A stretch of DNA of 64,000 bases, from positions 53,327,001 through 53,391,000 of the forward strand of contig CM074855.1 of NCBI GenBank assembly GCA_037501455.1, written 5' to 3'. The DNA is from Lantana camara (taxonomy: Eukaryota; Streptophyta; Magnoliopsida; Lamiales; Verbenaceae). The stretch's first letter is position 1; each line of letters starts with the position of its first letter. Position numbers and translations under genes: made by a program. Positions 1-10,442 of the stretch are shown here, piece after piece. Below the pieces are notes generated by a model. It had not been told where the DNA came from. It searched no databases and was given only the letters and a program-made list of their open reading frames with translations.

Positions 1-258
1 GTTACACGAATGTCAAATTCGGTTCCAATTCCACTTCTTCAACCGGTATGATCTCGGTCCCATCGGGGTAGTATTTCCTTAGTTGAGAAACGTGAAATAC
101 GTTATGAATCCCCGTGAGACTCGGTGGTAGGTCTAATCGGTAAGCTACTTCACCAATTCTTTCAAGAATCTCGAAAGGACCTAAATAACGAGGATTAAGC
201 TTTCCTCCTCGCCCGATACGAGCAAATCCTTTCCGTGGAGATGCTTTCAAGAATACCC
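1..258 (-). pseudogene. Element B integrase C-terminal region (partial)
   Basis: About 85 codons read on the minus strand from 258 to the left edge. They carry the C-terminal integrase signature of Ty3/gypsy elements: PRKGF, GKLNPRYLGPFEI and [12 protein letters not shown]. The frame is open here and continues beyond the window. Upstream it is cut at 259 by the A composite; the preceding codons are found at 22220 and beyond, after the TACCC target duplication (254-258 and 22220-22224). This part of integrase binds DNA and links the catalytic core to the chromodomain in this lineage. Confidence 0.93.
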
Positions 259-656
259 TGTAGCGCCTCCCCAGCACTACAACCCCGCACCGCAATACTC
301 CCTGAGTGGAGGTTAGACCCAACACCCAGGAAATACTACGGCGAACGGTCAGGATAATATGAATGGAGTATGTGACACAGTGCAGCGGAAGATAAAGAGA
401 TTCAACTTTACCAATGAACGGGGAGGATAACGTACAATGAGCAAGGATTATCATTATTGATCAAAGTAGTTTGCAGAAGAGTACAACAGGTTGACATGCA
501 AGGACAAAGTATGAGATGGTTTGTTTCTGCAGAGAGTAGGCTCAAGACAATGTACTCTTAGGATCGGATCCAACCTACGGTTGTAGTGCTTCAAGATACC
601 TCTAGTTGTCGTTCATTGATTCCTGAAATCATGCCTTTTAAAAATAGGCGAGAGGG

Positions 657-673
657 TTAGTCAAAGTGACTAA
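657..673 (-). other. Hairpin near the LTR end (element A)
   Basis: A perfect 7-bp inverted repeat TTAGTCA/TGACTAA with a 3-nt loop. It lies 32 nt before a TTTCAG acceptor-like sequence in the element's direction. Copies are at 15002-15018 and 18941-18957. Equivalent hairpins with different stem bases occur at the same place in L1, B, C, F and G. Function is unknown. Confidence 0.6.
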
Positions 674-2516
674 GTGAAGAGGGGTATAATAACTTATATG
701 TATATGTGTATATATATATATATGTATATGATCAAGAAGATCTTGATCTGAAATAATAGCAATAGGATATAGCAAATAGAAACGGTTCATAATAATTGTA
801 AAACAGGGATAGGGGTAGTTTGGAATATTTGTAGAAATATGAACCGTTTGTAACAAGAACATTAATGCCCGCAAGCTAGGCCTTTCCATCCATAACTCCT
901 TGAATAATTGGTAAAATAGTATCGGGCTGATCAGGCTCCGATACTTCAATAAAACCAAGAATATTAACTCCACTACTCCTTGATGTCAATAGGGAATCAA
1001 ACCCTAGAGACCACGAACTAGATTCGGGAGGCAGCTATCTCTCCCTCATCCCTTGGCGTGGAGTAACTAACCTCCAGTTAAACCACTACCAAGAGGTGGT
1101 GGCAGTCCGCAGCACCAACAATACCCTCGGCCCGATACCTTCCGGGTAATTGCTCGCTACGGTTACAGCCGGGGCCCATAACAGGAATCGAGAACAATAT
1201 TTTGCTTGCATAACCCGGAATCAATGTTTTAATAAAATGGACTTGAAATATATAATGTTCTAGAAAAACGTTGATTCCGGCAAGAAAGTATTTTTCCCTT
1301 AAGAGGGACATTGTAGTAGAGTAATATGTATATAAGGTAATAAATCAAAATAGTAGGTAGGCTTGAAAATAGTTTTTATATAGATACATATGTATAGGCA
1401 TGATTCCAGTTGAAAACATTTTAACCCTCACCTATACCGATAGTCAGACATTGTAATGTGGATTCCAGTGCGCCTGAAAGTATTAACTACTATAGGCTTA
1501 GAACTAGGTTCCTAATTTTAATTAGATAATCACATAAAACACATAATGTTCATGCATAAAAGGGTTACACATACTCTAATCAATTAAACACATAAACTAT
1601 ATCATGTTAGAGAATTCTCGGTAAACTCTAATTTTAACCGTTTAAGGGAAATTAAGTAATTAATCAGGTTTCATGAATTCTTTAACCACTTGAATATTTA
1701 TTAATCACATTATAATCTTAATTATAACATTAGAAATGGAATTTAGAATTTAATTTGACAATATAGGTTATATTTTGAAAATAATTCATAATTTACTGAT
1801 TTTTGGAAAATTCGGATAAAATCTTTATTTAAAAATTCCAAAACTAATTTTATAATTATTTTAATAATATTTTCGAAATTATCAGCTTATGGGTTGACCA
1901 AAAAGTCAAAGTTACTATTGAAAACATTTACTATTCAATTTCTTATGAATTAAACACTTTATAACACAAAATCGAACACACATACTCACACACTATCACA
2001 AGTGCACTTAAAATTATTCAAGAACAACATGAACATGTTCTTGAGCCTATTTGAATATTCAAAGAAGGTATGTAACACACTTGATAATATTCATATTTAT
2101 AACATAGAATTTGAGGCATAATATAGCAAAATATATTAATTCTCTATGAAAAATAATTCTAAATAAATTATTCTTGACATGAATTTAATCAAACAAGGTC
2201 ATAATTATTTAAACACATATTCATATCATATCATATCATAACTCATGCGTTTAATTAAATAGAATGCATATATCTTATCACATTTTTCCTAAACTAGCAT
2301 AAATAGCATATATTTCATAAAATAAATTCCTAAAGCATAATTTAATTAATCCTAGGCATGCTACTATTATTTTTATACTAAGAACATTATATAAAGCATG
2401 AAATAATAAAAGAAAAACATACCTTAGAGAGAAGGAGAGGGAATGTCGTGAGAATTGGGAGAGAGGGAGTGATTTTGTGTGTTGATTTATGAGGTATAAA
2501 TGAGGCTTAAGGGGGG

Positions 2517-2524
2517 TATTTATA
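2517..2524 (-). promoter_or_regulatory. TATA box of element A LTR
   Basis: TATAAATA on the minus strand, preceded by CTACC and followed about 30 bp downstream by a CT-rich leader, the usual layout of a plant Pol II promoter. Copies lie at 16862-16869 and 20801-20808. A transcript starting near 2487 would reach the donor-like GTATGT at 2422 after roughly 65 nt. Confidence 0.55.
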
Positions 2525-3409
2525 GGTAGTCATGAGGGGTCTCTAAGCAATAAATGAAAGTTTATGGGAGATGTGGTTGCCTAATGTTTCAACAAATGCT
2601 TCGTAATTAAATTGGAGATGTGGTTAAATTACATGTTAAACAAATGCTAGGTAATTAACTAGGTAATGTGGAGAAATTATGCTCATTTGTTTAATCCTTC
2701 TAGAAGATCATGTGGTCATGGATGATGTCATTTTGAATAAAAATAAATGTAAAAATAATATAAAATTTATTCAGGAGTCGAGAGGTAAAAGATTGAAGTA
2801 GTGAATTAATGAAAGAATGGGTGAAAAATGAGCTTTGTTTTGATTATAAATGTGAAATATTTAGAGCTTTTGTTTATAAATTATAAATATTAAAGATGAT
2901 GAAAATCATAGGAAAATTATATAAACGAAGCTATGATAGAGTTTAAAGTTGGGAAAAATCACTATAATTTAGAGAAAAATTCAAGGATCGTTTCAAGTAT
3001 AATTTCGACTATTGAATAAAAGCTAATTTGTTCAAAATAAAATGATGATTTTTAGAAAGGAAAATATTTATAAAATATGCTATGGTGAGATCGAGTTTTT
3101 GGCAAATGCATGAAAATTCATAAAATAATTTAAGGATCGTTTTGGTTATAATTTTGAATATAAAAAAGTAGATGTGTAAGGATTTATTGATGATCGAATC
3201 ATAAGCTAGGGTTTTTGCCGGTTTTTGATACTACGGGAGTTAGGATGGGAATTATGGTTCATGGAGAGTATCACGATCCTCGAAATAATGTGAGGATTCT
3301 TTTGGTTAAAATATTGGGTAATGAAAGTATTTCGGGAAATGTAAGAATATTTTTGAGCTATAGGGGTATTTTCGTAATTTCCAACTTGCCCCTGTTTCGG
3401 GCTGTTACA

Positions 3410-3938
3410 ATCCTTCCCCCTTAAAAAGAATCTGTCCTCAGATTCTCCTCATGTTTCATAATAACTTTAAGTAATATTGATATCGTCCATTTATGATAAG
3501 ACAGGTTTCCAAAGGAGGACTTACTTTTAAACACATAAGGCAATTGTTCAAGTAAGAAATTTGAATGCGCACATAAATGATGCAATGAATGCATGGCGCC
3601 AGGATTAGTAACTGGCGTGTTTAGAATGCATACCTTTAACAACTTTGGGGATGACAATTTTAAGCTGCAACCACCCTTATAGGGATAATATAATGCATGG
3701 TAGTTGAGAATGATGTGCAGATGATCGCAAAATTAAAATTTCCAAGTAATAGCAATTAACAGACACAACATCCTTAGCGAAGATAAAGCATATATAAAGG
3801 CACAGGAAATTAATAAGTTAGTTTTCGGTCCTACTGGTATCTTGAAGCAATTCTAATAACTTAGGATTTGAACGAATTAGAAAGTATAAGTGAAGTGCTT
3901 CCATGAGTTAAGAATACTAGTATGATGAAGGAGATGTA
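3410..3938 (-). other. Element A internal region, unit 1, first part (with PPT)
   Basis: Non-coding internal DNA that begins with the reverse-complement PPT (3411-3422). A hairpin follows at 3428-3445, which on the minus strand reads GAATCTG-agga-CAGATTC. The rest shows no gag or pol similarity. Element L1 interrupts it after the ATGTA duplication (3934-3938); it resumes at 14345. Confidence 0.88.
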
Positions 3939-5669
3939 TGTAACGCCCCAGTTTTTCAGTTTTAATAATGTGACGTATTTGTTTATAAATTGCGCAATTT
4001 AATTATTTAATTATATGATTAATTGTTTATAAGTGTTTTTATTTGATTTAAACTGTAAACTATTGTTACTCTAAACTAATTTCAACATGGGGTAAGTGGC
4101 TTTAAATTTATTTAATATGGAATTTGAGTTTTAGTAATTTATTTATAACTATATGAATTTGTTCATGCGCATGAGTGTTCTATTTGCGCTTCGTTCATAT
4201 ATGTAATGATATCGGATTGGTATGGAAATTTAGTATGTCGTAAACATGTGTGTTATGAACATGCCTATGTGCTCGGTTCATGTTTTCGGATTCATTTGAC
4301 GTGTTTATGAATTTAATTTTGATTGTGGAACCAAGTCGGGGGCTAACGAGCAATTAGCGCACCCTTGGTTCCGTGCGTGATATCTTGAGCTCGGAAATTC
4401 GGATTCGAATTCCGACACCTCCGTTGCCTTCGTATCGACGATCCGGAGACAATGGAACAAGCCTCATACCTTTTTGAGATCATTAAGACCTCCGAAATCC
4501 AACCGTAACGAGCAACTCGTGCAAGAAGAACTCCTTTTGGTTGACTAGTCTTCATGGTGGGACCCCCTAACACCTCTTAACTTAACCCTACCTTAACCAT
4601 GACTTACCTACCTTGAGTTAAGCCCTTCCTCTCCTCTTTTGCTCTGAAAACCGAGCCAAAACATCTCCTCTTGCAGCTGGAGCTGAACGAGAGAGAGAAG
4701 AAGAGGAGAAAGGAAGAAAACCCTTGGCCTTTGTGATTTTGAGCTCAAATCACCACCTTCCTTCACCAAAACTTCAAGGTATGAATATCTATGTCTTATC
4801 TACTCAATTATGCTTGATTTCATCTATTTAAAACATGATTTGGATCAGATTTGATTAGGGTTTGAATTATGAGATTGGTATGAACTTTTAGGGATTTTTA
4901 CTCTTGTGACCTATATGTTTGTGTGGCTGAATTTCTTGCTTATATGTGATCATATGAACTTGTTTCTTGGCTTATTTCTTTCGTAACTGATAGTATATGA
5001 TGTTAGGAGGATTTCATCTCTTGACCCTTTTATGAAATTATGAGATATGGAGCTCCAAACTTGATGTTCAAACTGTTTCCCCTGTTTTCGAACTGCTGTG
5101 TGAGATTTGGTGTTGTTGCATGATCATATGGCCTCCATTTCGTGTGAAAATGCATGGAGTTGATGTACACTCATTGTTCTATATGTTAGCATTCATGCTT
5201 TAAGTATTTGGTTCCATTTGAAGCCTCAAAACCGCAAGACATGGCCTGTTCTTATGCATGATCTTTGACAGAATTGTTGCTGTTGAGTTTGGTAACTTGT
5301 TGGTCCTTCTAATGTGCTTTAAATTGTACCATTTTGCATATATATGATGTATATTAATTGTTTGGTATGTTAGCATGCATTCCCCAAAGTTTCAGATCCA
5401 AATTCAAGCCCTAAGTACTTGATCAAGGCATGATAGAATCATTAGGGCTCATATGTCCGATTGTAGCGACCCAGTTTTGTTTCACGGTTTCGATGATCTT
5501 AACGTGTGAATTAGCTTTTTAACTCTAAATGAAAAATGTTCATAACATGCCAAATATGTTGCATATTAAGTTTCATAGCATTTGGAGTTCATTTGGTATG
5601 CCTTTGGATTGAGTTTGTTTGAGTTCAGTTTTGCCGGTTAGGTCTTGCATGCGCCTCAAGTTCTGTACC

Positions 5670-5795
5670 GTGACACCCCCGTGTCTCATTTACTCATAAG
5701 AGGGAGACACGGGCGTGTCACACCATCTGGGCAGCTCTGTACTGAGCCACGCCCGTGGCTCAGTTTGGCTAAGGAAGGTGACACCCCCGTGTCCC
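5670..5795 (+). repeat. Cluster of CCCGTG palindromes in the L1 LTR
   Basis: Four 18-nt blocks share a core CACSCCCGTG. GTGACACCCCCGTGTCTC (5670-5687) and its near-perfect inverse (5704-5721) can form an 18-bp stem with one mismatch. GAGCCACGCCCGTGGCTC (5744-5761) is itself a palindrome, and a fourth block is at 5778-5795. The 3' LTR copy is at 12174-12299, where one base in the third block has changed. Confidence 0.8.
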
Positions 5796-7361
5796 TTCCC
5801 CTGTGCAGTCCGTGTTGCTTCCTTTTCGGGTTTTGATTTGTTTCACCTCTTGAATGGCTTTATCTCCTTTTGTGTTGAACTATGAACTTGTTTTACTATA
5901 TGTTAGGAGTAATATGGTGTAATTTCATGGCTTTTGGATGTGTTATAGGCATGCTTTTACGTAATGCCGTTTACGTGTGTTTATACGTCGTTTATGAATC
6001 GCATAGCTTATTTTCTATATCATATGACTTCTTCTTGTTGTCAAACCTTGGATATATGCTATGTTATGTAATATTAAGTATGTGGTAGCATTATGGAAGA
6101 GCTTGAATATGTTCTATGCTCCTATTTGAGTTCTTGAAATAAATTGATTGGACATATGAATTGAAGAATTTGAATGATTTATGATTGAACAAGTGAATGA
6201 ATTGGTTATATGATTTTCATGACTTAATATGATCTTTATGCCTACATATCATGCTTGTGCATTGCCGTGCGTCATATATGGTTCATTAAGAGTCTTGAGT
6301 CTCACGAACACGTCTTGTGGTCTTTTGTACAGTTTGTCTCCAGGGTGGAGAGCTTTTGATCGTTCAGGCACTTGGTGCTCGATCCTTGTTTCTTCACGGT
6401 TAAGGTGAGGGTGGTTTTCGTTCTAGCTATGTACCAAACCCTACAACCTTTACGTGAAAAGCTTTGGCCAAAACCTTATGATTATATATATATATATGAT
6501 TTTCAAATGAAGTTATCGAGTAAATTCTTCTGAATTATACGTATGAGCGTATATGAGCTTAAAAATGGTTTTGTAACGAGGCTATGCTCCAAACCGTGTG
6601 TCTTCATGCTAGCTACGGAATAGGATGACACGGAGAGGTACGTATATAGCATATGCCGAATTACACGGTAAGGTATTTATGAATTATGTTATGTATATGA
6701 ATTGATATGTTTTGGCGAGAGTATGCAAATATGATATGTTCACGGGCCCCGGGACTTAGTATATGTGGCTAACCGAGGAAGCAAGGGCTGACGGGGATCC
6801 CATATACTAGTCTCACATTATATACGGTGATACCGGCCCTCGCTAGGAGGTTTAGCGGGGAATGGGAGCTGAGTGCCCTTGGGGGAGTCATGAAACCCCA
6901 TTGGTCTATGATTGAGGTGGTCGGGTCTTGCAAGCCCGTCCACCACCCGGAGGAAGAAGGTTGGTTATGATATGATTTATACTTATGATTATGAATATGT
7001 TATGATTGATAGGCACCGTGCGGGAAGGCCGGGACACGGATTGCCCAAACGAATATGATTTAGGATTTGATATATGAATTGTGTGTATTATGATATATCG
7101 TATGAACACCTAATTAACATACTAATGATATTTGTCGTACACGGTCGGAGTTTGGTTGGAGATTGTGCACGCTCACTCGCCGAGCCTTATATTTATGTAT
7201 GATTTATGAATGAAATGAATTAATATGAATTAGTCGTAAAAGTCGAGCATTGTTTATCTATTTTCTTGCCCTTTTTGGGAACTAAATTCAAATAAAACCT
7301 TGCTCGGGATTTATGACTTGCATGTGCATGTTTTATATATATATGTATCGCTCCTGCTCAC

Positions 7362-7380
7362 TCAGTCTTCTAGAGACTGA
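7362..7380 (+). other. Hairpin near the LTR end (L1)
   Basis: TCAGTCT-tctag-AGACTGA, a perfect 7-bp stem, 31 nt before an acceptor-like TGTGCAG (ends 7411). The 3' LTR copy is at 13866-13884. Function is unknown; the same structure with changed stem bases recurs in five other LTR families in the window. Confidence 0.6.
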
Positions 7381-7843
7381 CACTCTCCCTCCCCAACACT
7401 TTAGTGTGCAGGTTTGGCTTTGGAGATTCGAGCTAGGCGGAGGTGTTTGGAGTCTTTTTGTGGTCAAGTTAGTTAGAAGAGTCTCTGCACTCATTCATGT
7501 ATTAGATTTATGTATGATTCGATTCCTTAGTATCCCGAACTTGAATATTTATGAAATTATTATTGAATTGATTTTATTGGGATTTGCTATGTTTTGAAAA
7601 GAGGCCTGAAGAGCCCAAATTCTACTTATGGTTTGTATGATTGAACTTTGGTTTTACTGTGTATTATATTTTGTTGTTTGGTTATCACTGTAGGGTCTAG
7701 CTCCGCCTGGCTTAGGAAGGTTTTTATGTTTGTCTCCCGTTCGCTATGGTTTGATACGGGTGCGGGTTTACTGTTTCGTTACTCGTGTTGGGCCATAGTG
7801 CGGGGGATGTGGTGCCTCACGTGCGGGGTGCTACATCCTTAAG

Positions 7844-7871
7844 TGGTATCAGAGCCCGGTTGCAAAACCGG
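7844..7871 (+). promoter_or_regulatory. L1 primer-binding site with overlapping hairpin
   Basis: TGGTATCAGAGC is complementary to the 3' end of plant initiator tRNA-Met, the usual primer of these elements. Immediately after it, 7856-7871 forms CCGGTT-gcaa-AACCGG, a 6-bp stem closed by a GNRA-type tetraloop. Confidence 0.85.
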
Positions 7872-10305
7872 TGTTCTTGAGTCGTGTCGGAGTCAGTTTA
7901 AGTCGAACGGCATAGGGACTATGTGATATTATGTGCATTGCATCGATCTTGAATATGGAACTTGGTTTCTTTAAGAATTTCGTTGAATTACTTGTTGCAT
8001 TTTTTTATGGATTCTTGTCTTTCGTATTGAATATGTGTCATGAGCATGCACTAATCGCATGCATCTACTCTTGAAGTAAGTTATGATTTATAGGTTATGG
8101 AGATATAATATCAAACCACGGCCAAGTTCTACGACAAAGAAGATCAATTGCAAACCTTTCTGAGACACGGAAGATGGGCAGGATACTCTGGGAAGAATGT
8201 GGAGAATGCTAGATGCGTGGCTTCATAGACTGGGTTACAATTAACGGTTAGGATTTGGAATGGGAAGATTGAATTTAGAGATGCGATGGCAGGGAGACAA
8301 TTGGTGAAATCGGAATAGGAGTTAATCATGGGATTGTTGGGACTCAAAAGACTAACTTATGAGAATCTGCTACTTGGAGTGTTTTAATTAGATTCAGCAA
8401 GATCTTTCAACCTAAAGGATGAAGTGAACGAACCTTGAAGATATTTTGATCCCGGATTGGATCGTTCAAGAGGTCTCAGTAATTAGGAGAGACTAAGATA
8501 AAATGGGTTCGGTAGGAGCTGTGTATCTGGGGTCGACAAGAAGGATCTATGATTAAGCCTAGTGAATTGAAATTAAGTCTATCGAAGTTAAGACCGGGAA
8601 GAGTTGGACTTGGGTGCTCTGGATTTCGATCGTGATGGTAAACTTATAAACAATAGTCACGGTAATCTTAAGCAAGGTGTTGAGTGGGAGATGAGCTTGT
8701 TTTTCCAAGACCAAGCTGAATTGTCATGTTGTGAAGTTGAAATGGAAGATATGAAGCAACAAATGGAAACGGTAAAGAAAGACAACCACTCCTTGAAAGG
8801 AAACCATGCGGTCAAATGTAAGCAGGGGGAGGTGAATTGAATTTTCGAAAGGGTAAGCGCGGGATTCTTGATTGAGACGACGATTGGAAGTAAAGGTCGA
8901 ATTTAGAGAATAGATTGGATGCTAACTCCTTGGAAGTGAAAGATACAAGTTGATTTATAAAGATGCATGGGAATCTCAAAGACCGTGGGAAAGGCAAGGA
9001 ATAATTACCAAGTCAAAGTAACCGCGGGACTTGGAGTAGCAAGGAAAAGCTGTCGAGCTAACTACTTACCCCATTGTTGACAGGTTCCAAAGCATTCATA
9101 GCACGTGCATTATATTTTGCATTAATTATTTATTCCCTTGATCTTATGTTATTCGTACATTTCTAATTGGTTTGGTTGCGCTAATATGTGGTATAATTGC
9201 TTGATGTAAACGTGACACATGCATTACCATCTTTACCCGGCATGCATTTTAGTGTTTACTTGATAGGAGAATCTGGATATCCTAATGGTGGCCATTGGAA
9301 AGGAATAAGCGGACGGTAATGGTTAAGTTGTTAAGAGAGAAGTGACAATGCCAAATTCGGGGGGAAGATTTTTCGAGATAAAGAAGAAAGTTTACTGAAC
9401 GACTCTAGGGCCTGGAAGTCCGAATTGGGAGTGATGAAATTATATAGGAGTTTCTGTGACCTCCTAAGATGGAATTAACTAAAGGAAAATTGGATCAATC
9501 TATTATATGAAGGGATGTTGTCGGCCAAGATTTATTTAGTAGAAGTATTAAGGGATCCGAGACAACACTATTAAGTTATCGGTTCTATCAAAGGTGATCC
9601 GGAAGGAAATCCACGAAGAGACCAAACCGAAGAAGATGATCATTGGAGGATTTACATCGAACTTCAAGAGTCATCAAGACCACTCTATCTTCGATTCAAG
9701 AAAAAAAAAAAAAAAAATGGAGCTAGATACCAAATATAACCTGAAGGGGTCAAAAGGGAATGAATGGATTTGTTAAGATAGATCCTAATGACGAATACCC
9801 CAAGGTAGGGATCGAATCGTCAAGATTGTCAGGAGTAGTTATCCTTGAGGGTATTTTAAACTTTGGTATGAGTAAGATAGAAGCTATAGGTCTCACATTG
9901 AGACAGATGGTCTAAGGATATTCGGGGAGGTCAAGCTCGGTTAATTAAAAAGAATTGGATGGTCGAACGAAGATTGTGGGAAATGGTGAAGAGGTTCAAG
10001 ACAAGCTGACCACTGAGCTATCTTCAGGATGGATCCTACACTGGACAACGACAACTCTCAGTTCTAAACTTTGAAACTTCGGTGAACGGTACTTATAGCA
10101 TTCATGATACATGCATCCATGCAATTTTAACTTATATAATTTTTATGTTAAGTGCTTTAATCTTGTATTGTGTTAAATTACTTGAAGTAATTGGATATCA
10201 ATGTGGGCGACATTTGTTACTTGCTTTGGGTGCCTTACGTGATTTTAAATTTGGTTTTGCGTGAGTTGCTTGGGAGTATTGGAGACTTCCTTGCTTTATT
10301 TTCGG

Positions 10306-10383
10306 TTAAGAGACGGGGATTCTCTTATTTTTGTTTGAGAGACGGGGTACTCTCTTTGTTTGTGAGAGACGGGAAATCTCTCA
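10306..10383 (+). repeat. GAGAGA/TCTCTC hairpin array upstream of the L1 PPT
   Basis: Three units of the form (A/G)AGAGAcgggg...TCTCT(T/C), each able to fold on itself, about 30 bp apart. The same motif in a 13-unit array occurs at the equivalent place in element F (46560-46961). Confidence 0.75.
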
Positions 10384-10406
10384 TTGTTTGATTTCAAGCG
10401 TGTTTT

Positions 10407-10440
10407 GAATCCGAGGACGGATTCTTTTTAAGGGGGAGAG
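10407..10440 (+). promoter_or_regulatory. L1 PPT with 5' hairpin
   Basis: The hairpin GAATCCG-agga-CGGATTC (10407-10424) stands directly before the PPT AAGGGGGAGAG, the plus-strand DNA primer used in reverse transcription. The 3' LTR starts at 10443. Confidence 0.8.
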
Positions 10441-10442
10441 AT

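Larger units (their letters stand above)
259..3409 (-). repeat. Element A, LTR 1 (3' LTR)
   Basis: A 3,151-bp LTR bounded by TG...CA and followed at once by a reverse-complement PPT. In the element's own direction it holds a TATA box (2524-2517), a pyrimidine-rich leader, and a strong 5' splice-site-like CTAAG|GTATGT at 2423/2422. A 7-bp hairpin lies at 657-673, followed by a 3' splice-site-like TTTCAG at about 628-623. Private differences from the other two copies are at about 2359, 2489, 2602 and 3266. The short open frames inside are not conserved as proteins. Confidence 0.93.
3939..7835 (+). repeat. L1 5' LTR
   Basis: A 3,897-bp LTR. From left to right it holds a GA-rich leader-like stretch near 4680-4730 followed by CAAG|GTATGA at 4779 (donor-like). 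A second LTR-start-like sequence, TGTAGCGACCCAGTTTT, is at 5465. A cluster of GTGACACC/GGTGTCAC-type palindromes lies at 5670-5795, and a 7-bp hairpin at 7362-7380. An acceptor-like TGTGCAG ends at 7411. The terminal block with CCGCCTGGC, CCCGTTCGCT and TAGTGCGGGGGATGTGG is shared with B, F and G. Short frames at 5645-5836, 5882-6088 and 7313-7597 are probably chance. Confidence 0.94.
7836..10442 (+). other. L1 internal region, non-coding
   Basis: From PBS to PPT, 2,607 bp. The first ~120 bp (PBS, GGTTGCAAAACCGG, GAGTCGTGTCGGAGTC) resemble the leaders of B and F. A short stretch near 8115-8170 reads faintly like a gypsy gag N-terminal segment (KFYDKED), then runs into stops. A frame at 8604-8840 (78 codons, charged, coiled-coil-like) has no recognisable family. 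A 16-nt A-run sits near 9702-9717. A hairpin array and the PPT close the region. I see no intact protein gene. Confidence 0.85.

Noticed and set aside
638..1311. Frames of 111 and 77 codons in A's LTRs (repeated at 14983-15656 and 18922-19595)
   Set aside because: Identical copies follow from LTR duplication, not selection. Composition is that of AT-rich DNA, with a run of alternating Tyr/Ile/His from a TA repeat.
8604..8840. 78-codon coiled-coil-like frame in L1's internal region as a possible protein gene
   Set aside because: No counterpart in F, no recognisable family, and many stops on either side. At most a worn pol fragment.
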